From JBBCJM01 sp037190175 (lineage in GTDB: Bacteria; Pseudomonadota; Alphaproteobacteria; Rhodobacterales; Rhodobacteraceae), in NCBI GenBank assembly GCA_037190175.1, contig JBBCJM010000239.1, positions 1-17,238 on the forward strand: a stretch of 17,238 nt of DNA, given 5' to 3'. The notes under the pieces were generated by a model. That model saw nothing but the letters and a program-made list of their open reading frames with translations. It did no database searches and had not been told where the DNA came from. Within the stretch, counting starts at the first letter, position 1. Each line of letters starts with the position of its first letter. Positions 12,477 to 17,238 of the stretch are shown piece by piece. Position numbers and translations under genes: made by a program.

Positions 12477-13457
12477 ATGAATCCGGTGCGCTGGGGCATT
12501 CTGGGCGCGGCGAAGTTCGCGCGCGAGCACATGGGGCCGGCGATCCATGCCGCGCGGGGGGCGGAGTTCGTGGCGCTGGCCACCGCCGATCCCGCGCGGG
12601 CCGCGCCCTTCCGCGCGCTGGTCCCCGGGCTGCGGGTGCATGGCAGCTACGAGGCCCTGCTGGCCGACCCGGAGGTGGAGGCAGTCTATGTCCCGCTGCC
12701 CAACCACCTGCACGTGGCCTGGACGCTGAAGGCGCTGGCCGCGGGCAAGCATGTGCTGTGCGAAAAGCCGCTGGCGCTGACCGCGCCCGAGTTCGACGCG
12801 GTGATCGCGGCGCGCGATGGCTCGGGCCTCCTGGTCTCGGAAGCCTTCATGATCGTGCACCATCCGCAATGGCAGCGGGCGCGGGCGCTGGTGGCCGAGG
12901 GCGCGATCGGCACGCTCCGCCACGTGGACGCGGCCTTCAGCTATGACAACCGCGCCGATCCCGGCAATATCCGCAACCGGGCCGAGACCGGCGGCGGCGG
13001 CATCCGCGACATCGGGGTCTATCCCTGCGGCGCCACCCGCTTCGTGACCGGGGCCGAGCCCGCGGCGCTGGAGGCCCGGGTGGTGCTGGAGAACGGGGTC
13101 GACACCTGGGCGCAGACGACCGGGGTCTGGGAAGGCGGCGGGCACCGCTTCACCTTCTCGGCGATGACCTCGATGCGGCTCTTCCTGCGGCAGGAGATGG
13201 TGTTCCAGGGCGACCGCGGGCTGATCCGGCTGACCACCCCCTTCAACGCCAACGTCACCGGCGAGGCGCGGGTGGAACTGCACCGCGCGGGGTTCGAGAC
13301 GATGGAACGGTTCCCGGGCGTCAACCACTACGTCCTGCAGGTCGAGGCCTTCGGCCGGTCGCTGCGCGAGGGCGCCCCCTGGCCCTGCCCGCTGGAATTC
13401 AGCCGCGGCACGCAGGCGGTGATCGACCGGGTGTTCGCGGCGGCGGTGGCGCGCTAG
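12477..13457 (+). CDS. Gfo/Idh/MocA-family NAD(P)-dependent oxidoreductase
   Basis: This 326-residue protein has the N-terminal Rossmann domain with RWGILGAAKFA and ATADPARA. The family signature CEKPLAL has Glu96, Lys97 and Pro98; Lys97 is the usual catalytic lysine. The C-terminal alpha/beta domain carries GGGGIRDIGVYP with Asp178 and Tyr182, as in glucose-fructose oxidoreductase and D-xylose dehydrogenase relatives, where a His or Tyr is common near this place. It probably oxidises a sugar or polyol in the cytoplasm; the substrate is not predictable. The ATG at 12477 has GGGGGAGG 6 bases upstream, and the longer frame upstream has no similarity. Its TAG overlaps the TAG of the convergent AhpD-like gene in a CTAG palindrome. 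Confidence 0.9.
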   Translation: MNPVRWGILGAAKFAREHMGPAIHAARGAEFVALATADPARAAPFRALVPGLRVHGSYEALLADPEVEAVYVPLPNHLHVAWTLKALAAGKHVLCEKPLALTAPEFDAVIAARDGSGLLVSEAFMIVHHPQWQRARALVAEGAIGTLRHVDAAFSYDNRADPGNIRNRAETGGGGIRDIGVYPCGATRFVTGAEPAALEARVVLENGVDTWAQTTGVWEGGGHRFTFSAMTSMRLFLRQEMVFQGDRGLIRLTTPFNANVTGEARVELHRAGFETMERFPGVNHYVLQVEAFGRSLREGAPWPCPLEFSRGTQAVIDRVFAAAVAR

Positions 13458-13855
13458 GGGGCCAGGAATGCCGCGTCCACCGGCGGGCGGATCGCGTTCA
13501 GCAGCGCATTGGTGCGCGCGGCCTGCGAGACCACGCGGAAGAGGTCGGCCTGTTCCGCCGCGGTCATCCCCCTGGCCCGCGCCGCGGCCAGGTGCGAATG
13601 GGTGCAGTAGTCGCAGGCATTGGCGATGCTGACCGCGACATAGATCATCTCCTTCACCTTGGGGTCCAGCGCCGAGGGCGTGGCCATCACCGCCTTGACG
13701 CCCGCCCAGGTCTCCTCCAGCAGCGCGGGGTCGAAGGCCAGCCAGCGCCAGACGTTGTTGACGAAGTCCGAGCCGCGGGTGGCGCGGATGTCGTCGAACA
13801 CCGCCTTGACGCGGGGGTCGGCCTCGGGGTCGGCGGGCGGGCTGACGGTGGACAT
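13454..13855 (-). CDS. Carboxymuconolactone decarboxylase / AhpD-like family protein
   Basis: This 133-residue all-helical protein carries the AhpD-type motif: Glu69, Cys81-x-x-Cys84 (CDYC) and His88, with the same spacings as Mycobacterium AhpD (Glu118, Cys130, Cys133, His137). AhpD acts as a thiol-disulfide carrier for peroxiredoxin; many CMD-family relatives have similar peroxidase activity or unknown roles. No signal peptide is seen, so it should be cytoplasmic. The ATG at 13855 has AAAGG about 9 bases upstream. It shares CTAG with the stop of the Gfo/Idh gene on the other strand. No ahpC is adjacent, so peroxide detoxification is inference from the motif. Confidence 0.9.
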   Translation of the reverse strand: MSTVSPPADPEADPRVKAVFDDIRATRGSDFVNNVWRWLAFDPALLEETWAGVKAVMATPSALDPKVKEMIYVAVSIANACDYCTHSHLAAARARGMTAAEQADLFRVVSQAARTNALLNAIRPPVDAAFLAP

Positions 13856-13885
13856 GGGCGGGCCTTTCTTCAGGGCGTGGTGCCG

Positions 13886-13951
13886 GCGGAGAGGCCGGGG
13901 GTTTCACACCCCCGGACCCCCGTGGGATATTTATGGCTCGAAAGAGAGGCG
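13886..13951 (-). repeat. Dispersed GC-rich hairpin repeat, copy D
   Basis: This fourth copy is in the gap between the cyclase and the AhpD-like gene. On the + strand it reads GGCGGAGAGGCC, a 7-bp stem CCGGGGG/CCCCCGG (13895-13901 with 13909-13915), ACCCCCGTGGGATATTT and CTCGAAAGAG. It lacks the GGGGACAATTT arm of A and B. Its hairpin-to-GGATATTT direction points opposite to local transcription, so it is not positioned as a simple terminator of the cyclase transcript. Confidence 0.7.
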
Positions 13952-13993
13952 GGTCGGGTGCCGGACCGCAGGCGGCTTTTCCCGATGCCTGGC

Positions 13994-14809
13994 TCAGACC
14001 AGCGTGAACACCCGCGCCGGGCCGCCCGAGCCGCCGGCGTGCTTGGGCGCGCCCACCACCAGGGTGGCGCCGGTCGGCGGCACCTCCTCCAGGCTCGCCA
14101 GGCATTCGATCCCCCAGCGCCCCGCGCCCAGCCAGGCATAGTGGCTGGCGAAGTCGGGCGAGGGGCCGTGGTCGAGCGACAGGGTATCGACCGCGATCCC
14201 CGCCGCGCCGGTCTCCAAGAGCGCCTGCACCGCCTCCACATGGAAGCCGGGGAAGTGCATCACGCCGGCGTCGTCCGCGTTGCGGAACTTCGGCTCGCGC
14301 ACCAGCGGCCCCCAGCCCGACAGCATCGCCACGCAGGCGCCCTCCGGCAGCGGCCCGTGGGCGTCGGTGAAGGCGCGGATGTCGTCGGGCGTCAGCTGCG
14401 CGTCGGCGTCCTCGGCCGCCCGCGCCCGGATGTCGATCACCGCCAGCGGGCAGAGCAGGCTCTCCACCGGGATCTCGTCCACGCCCGCCCCGTCGGCCGA
14501 GAAATGCAGCGGCGCGTCCATGTGGGTGCCGGTATGCTCGTTCACCCGCAGCTCGAAGAGGTTGAACTTGTGCTCGTCCCAGTTGAAGACCGGGGTGCGC
14601 CAGAACTGCTGCTCGCCGAAGAAGGTGGGGAAGTCCTCGGTCAGGGTATGGGTCATGTCGGTGATGCGGCCGGCCGCCTGCGCCAAGGCGGGCCGCGGCG
14701 CCAGCGGGGCCACCGCCGCCGCCCCCGCCGCCAGCCCGGCGGCCTTCAGCAGGCCCCGGCGGCTCAGCATCCGTTCCTTCACGCTTTCGGTCACGCAGGC
14801 GTGGCACAT
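13994..14809 (-). CDS. Tat-exported cyclase-family metal hydrolase (kynurenine formamidase-like)
   Basis: This 271-residue protein belongs to the cyclase / KynB-like family, whose members hydrolyse N-formylkynurenine, isatin or related amides with bound metal. The metal motif EHTGTHMDAPLHF shows His92, His96, Asp98 and His102. The C-terminal half has the family's SGWG and DTLSLDHG. A Tat signal is seen: LSRRGLLKAAGLAAG with Arg17-Arg18 and a likely cleavage after ALA at residue 43, so it acts in the periplasm, unlike cytosolic KynB. The n-region before the twin arginines is unusual: it starts MCHAC, a CxxC pair. GGGGGAT lies 6 bases before the ATG at 14809. The substrate is unknown. It is 54 bases downstream of pepF on the same strand and may be co-transcribed. 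Confidence 0.88.
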   Translation of the reverse strand: MCHACVTESVKERMLSRRGLLKAAGLAAGAAAVAPLAPRPALAQAAGRITDMTHTLTEDFPTFFGEQQFWRTPVFNWDEHKFNLFELRVNEHTGTHMDAPLHFSADGAGVDEIPVESLLCPLAVIDIRARAAEDADAQLTPDDIRAFTDAHGPLPEGACVAMLSGWGPLVREPKFRNADDAGVMHFPGFHVEAVQALLETGAAGIAVDTLSLDHGPSPDFASHYAWLGAGRWGIECLASLEEVPPTGATLVVGAPKHAGGSGGPARVFTLV

Positions 14810-14840
14810 GGCAGATCCCCCTGTTTCGGGGCAGCCTGCG

Positions 14841-14854
14841 CCCCGCCCGCGGGG
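14841..14854 (-). other. Short GC hairpin between pepF and the cyclase gene
   Basis: CCCCG (14841-14845) pairs with CGGGG (14850-14854) across a 4-base loop, inside the 54-base gap after the pepF stop. There is no T run on either side, so it is a weak or attenuating structure at best. Confidence 0.3.
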
Positions 14855-14863
14855 CCTGTCAAC

Positions 14864-16684
14864 TCACTCCATGGCCTCGAGTTCGTCGATGAAGCCGGCG
14901 ATCATGCTCAACCCCTTGTCCCAGAACGCCGGGTCGGAGGCGTCGAGCCCGAAGGGCGCCAGCAGGTCGCGGTGGTGCTGCGAGCCGCCGGCCTTCAGCA
15001 TGTCGAGGTATTTCTCCTCGAACCCCGGCAGGCCGCCCTCGTAGGCGGCATAGAGCGCGTTCACCAGCCCGTCGCCGAAGGCATAGGCATAGACGTAGAA
15101 GGGCGAATGCACGAAATGCGGGATATAGGCCCAGAAGGTTTCATACCCGTCCATGAATTCGAAAGCGTCGCCAAGGCTTTGCGCCTGGACGCTCATCCAC
15201 AGCGCGTTGATGTCGTCGGGCGTCAGTTCCCCTTCGCGCCGGGCCGCGTGCAGCTTGGACTCGAAGTCGTAGAAGGCGATCTGGCGGACCACGGTGTTGA
15301 TCATGTCCTCGACCTTGCCGGCCAGCAGCACCTTGCGCTCGGCCGGCGTGGCGGCCTGCGACAGCAGGCGGCGGAAGGTCAGCATCTCGCCGAAGACCGA
15401 TGCCGTCTCGGCCAGCGTCAGGGGGGTGGAGGCCAGCAACTCCCCCTGGCCGGCGGCCAGCACCTGATGCACCCCGTGCCCCAGCTCATGCGCCAGCGTC
15501 ATCACGTCGCGCGGTTTGCCGAGGTAATTCAGCATGATATAGGGATGCACCGTGGTCACCGTCGGATGCGCGAAGGCGCCGGGCGCCTTGCCCGGCTTCA
15601 CCCCCGCGTCGATCCAGCCACGGTCGAAGAAGGGCTCCGCCACCCCCGCCAGCCGCGGCGAGAAGGCGGCATAGGCGGCGCGCACCGTCTCGACCGCTTC
15701 CGTCCAGCCGATGGTGCGCGGCGTCTCCAGCGGCAGGGGCGCGTTGCGGTCCCAGACCTGCAGCCTGTCCAGCCCCATCCAGCGCGCCTTCAGCCGATAA
15801 TAGCGGTGCGAGAGCCGCGGATAGGCCGCCACCACCGCATCGCGCAGCGCCTGCACCACCTCGGGCTCCACATGGTTCGCGAGGTGCCGGCCGTGCTGCG
15901 GGGTGGGCATCTTGCGCCAGCGGTCGTGGATCTCCTTCTCCTTCGCCAGCGTGTTATGAATGCGCGAGAAGAGCTTGATGTTGCGGTCGAAAACCTGCGC
16001 AAGCGCATGGGCCGCGGCCTCGCGCCGCTCGCGGACCGGATCGGTCAGCAGGTTCAGCGTGGCCTCGAGGTTCAGCGGCTCCTCCTCGCCCTTCACCGCG
16101 AAGGTGAGCCCCGCCATGGTCTCGTCGAACAGCTTGTTCCAGGCCGAGGCGCCCACCGTGGATTCGTCGTGCAGGAAGCGTTCCAGCTCGTCGGACAGCT
16201 GGTGCGGCCGCATGGCCCGCATCCGGTCGAACACCGGCTTGTAGCGGGCCAAGGCCGGGTCCGCGGCCAGCAGCCCCGCCAGATGTTCGTCCTCCAGCCG
16301 GTTGAATTCCAGCGAGAAAAACACCAGCGCCGTGGTGGCGTCGGTCACCCTGTCCTGGGTGTCGGACATCAGCTTGGCCCGCTCGCTGTCCATGGTGTTC
16401 TGGTAATAGCGCAGCCCGGCATAGGACATCAGCCGCCCGGCGGTGATGTCGATCGCCTCGTAGGCCCGCACGCAGGCCAGCATCCCGGCGGAGTCCAGCG
16501 ACGCGAGCTTCCCCTCGTAAGCCGCTGCGAAGGCTGTGCAATCATGCGAAAGCCGTTCCAGGTCGGCGGCGAATTCCGGCGCCTCGGGCGAGGGGTAGAG
16601 GTCGGTCAGGTCCCACTCCGGCAGGTCGCCGAAGGCATTGCCTCCGCTGGGGTTGGCGTCGAACAGGGGGCGGTGCAGGGGCAT
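14864..16684 (-). CDS. pepF: Oligoendopeptidase F, M3 family zinc peptidase
   Basis: This 606-residue cytoplasmic metallopeptidase cuts short peptides. The zinc site HELGHG has His399, Glu400 and His403; the third ligand is probably Glu426 in LAETASVFGE. The N-terminal helical region (LPEWDLTDLYPSPEAPEF) and the C-terminal FVHSPFYVYAYAFGD and GGSQHHRDLLAPFG are typical of the PepF branch, and the length is normal. The ATG at 16684 was chosen for the MPLHRPLFDANPSGGNAFGDL start with CGGAG upstream; the longer frame is arginine-rich, low-complexity antisense sequence. Substrates are general peptides of roughly 6-17 residues in characterised members. Confidence 0.96.
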   Translation of the reverse strand: MPLHRPLFDANPSGGNAFGDLPEWDLTDLYPSPEAPEFAADLERLSHDCTAFAAAYEGKLASLDSAGMLACVRAYEAIDITAGRLMSYAGLRYYQNTMDSERAKLMSDTQDRVTDATTALVFFSLEFNRLEDEHLAGLLAADPALARYKPVFDRMRAMRPHQLSDELERFLHDESTVGASAWNKLFDETMAGLTFAVKGEEEPLNLEATLNLLTDPVRERREAAAHALAQVFDRNIKLFSRIHNTLAKEKEIHDRWRKMPTPQHGRHLANHVEPEVVQALRDAVVAAYPRLSHRYYRLKARWMGLDRLQVWDRNAPLPLETPRTIGWTEAVETVRAAYAAFSPRLAGVAEPFFDRGWIDAGVKPGKAPGAFAHPTVTTVHPYIMLNYLGKPRDVMTLAHELGHGVHQVLAAGQGELLASTPLTLAETASVFGEMLTFRRLLSQAATPAERKVLLAGKVEDMINTVVRQIAFYDFESKLHAARREGELTPDDINALWMSVQAQSLGDAFEFMDGYETFWAYIPHFVHSPFYVYAYAFGDGLVNALYAAYEGGLPGFEEKYLDMLKAGGSQHHRDLLAPFGLDASDPAFWDKGLSMIAGFIDELEAME

Positions 16685-16748
16685 GGCGGTCTCCGGGATG
16701 GGTCGGCCCTCATCTAGGCGCGGCGGGCGGGGATGCGCAAGGCGAGCC

Positions 16749-17238
16749 TCACCGGCAGCCCAGCGCCGCCTCCTGCGCGAGGATCCGGTCGATGGCCGCC
16801 AGGTCGGCGGCCGACATCGCCGCCTGCGCCTGCGCCTGGTCGCGGAAGCAGCCGCGGCTGCCGAAGGCCGCGATGCCGCGCGGCGAGGTGAAGCAATAGC
16901 CATGCGCGGCCCAGATCGCGTTGCGCTCGTGCCAGAGCCGGTCGCAGCTCGGCCCCTCGGCGCGCGGCTGGGCGGCCGGGGCGGCGGCGCAGCAGCGGAT
17001 CCAGTTGGAATGCGCCCAGCCCTCGCTGCCGTCCAGCAGCCGCACCCGCCGCCAGACCCCCTGCGTCTCCAGCACCGTCAGCAGCGTGCCCTCGGGCATC
17101 CTGGCCAGCCGCGGCGCCTCGGGGGTGATCCCGGCCCGCAGGGCGAGGAAGCCGTCGCCATCGGGGTCCAGCCCGCCGACATAGTGGTACTGCGGGGCCG
17201 GCGGCGGGGCGGCGGCCACCGGCGGCGACGCCGGGGCC
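16749..17238 (-). CDS. SH3-domain protein with C-terminal YARHG/DUF4453-like domain, 5' truncated
   Basis: The frame is open to the right edge, so the N-terminus (probably with a signal peptide) is missing. A proline/alanine linker is followed by a bacterial SH3 domain (YVGGLDPDGDGFLALRAG through GSEGWAHSNWIRCC). Such domains bind peptidoglycan or cell-wall peptides. After another low-complexity linker comes a domain of about 70 residues: CDRLWHERNAIWAAHGYCF, GSRGCF and a C-terminal LAAIDRILAQEAALGC. This resembles YARHG domains and the DUF4453 domain I know from roseobacters, with cysteines that could form disulfides. A periplasmic or envelope role is likely. A GTG at 17217-17219 is in frame but is probably internal. 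It lies 64 bases upstream of pepF on the same strand. Confidence 0.8.
   Translation of the reverse strand, partial: APASPPVAAAPPPAPQYHYVGGLDPDGDGFLALRAGITPEAPRLARMPEGTLLTVLETQGVWRRVRLLDGSEGWAHSNWIRCCAAAPAAQPRAEGPSCDRLWHERNAIWAAHGYCFTSPRGIAAFGSRGCFRDQAQAQAAMSAADLAAIDRILAQEAALGCR

Noticed and set aside
6375..13951. The hairpin repeats as a CRISPR array
   Set aside because: Copies are far apart, in both orientations, with no regular spacers and no cas genes.
13592..16717. 1041-codon + frame opposite the AhpD-like, cyclase and pepF genes
   Set aside because: It spans three supported - strand genes and their gaps with His/Arg/Gln-rich composition and no motif, so it is a shadow frame.

Overview
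The window is high-GC DNA packed with genes on both strands. It most likely comes from an alphaproteobacterium of the Rhodobacteraceae/Paracoccaceae. Reasons: an RpoH-type sigma factor preceded by an RluD-like pseudouridine synthase and a small DUF6476-like membrane protein; a terminal SH3 protein with a C-terminal domain that resembles one common in roseobacters; and a dispersed GC-rich intergenic repeat of the GGGGGTCCGGGGG / GGATATTT type. I saw no rRNA, tRNA, CRISPR array, transposase or phage gene. No gap between genes exceeds about 250 bases.

Region 1 (1-6367, + strand) is one tight operon for uptake and hydrolysis of a cyclic ureide, probably pyrimidine-derived dihydrouracil or a hydantoin. 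In order: the 3' end of an M20-family N-carbamoyl amino acid / beta-ureidopropionate hydrolase, a 92-residue CWHHP-motif protein of unknown function, a dihydropyrimidinase/D-hydantoinase, an SDR-fold protein lacking the usual Tyr-x-x-x-Lys, and a complete NMT1/SsuA-type ABC importer (ATPase, two permeases, periplasmic binding protein). Most junctions overlap by 1-17 bases. Ring opening by the hydantoinase followed by decarbamoylation by the M20 enzyme would give an amino acid, CO2 and ammonia. The importer would supply the substrate.

Region 2 (6368-8184) holds a lone amidase-signature gene on the - strand, bracketed by two inverted copies (A and B) of a roughly 80-100 base repeat. A third copy (C) lies head to head with B.

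Region 3 (8180-11169) has the DUF6476-like gene and the RluD-like gene, divergent with overlapping start codons (CATG), followed by rpoH with a strong hairpin terminator and a small lipoprotein gene.

Region 4 (11176-17238) is mixed. It contains a Tat-exported class II (AniA-like) copper nitrite reductase with no denitrification neighbours, a Gfo/Idh/MocA oxidoreductase, an AhpD-like CxxC protein whose stop codon shares CTAG with the oxidoreductase stop, a fourth repeat copy (D), a Tat-exported cyclase/kynurenine-formamidase-like enzyme, oligoendopeptidase F, and the 3' part of an SH3-domain protein running off the right edge.

The most unusual items are the repeat family with compensating stem changes, the hydantoinase/SDR-like pair in one frame separated only by a TAA, the loss of the SDR catalytic pair, the CWHHP protein, and the overlapping CATG and CTAG gene boundaries.
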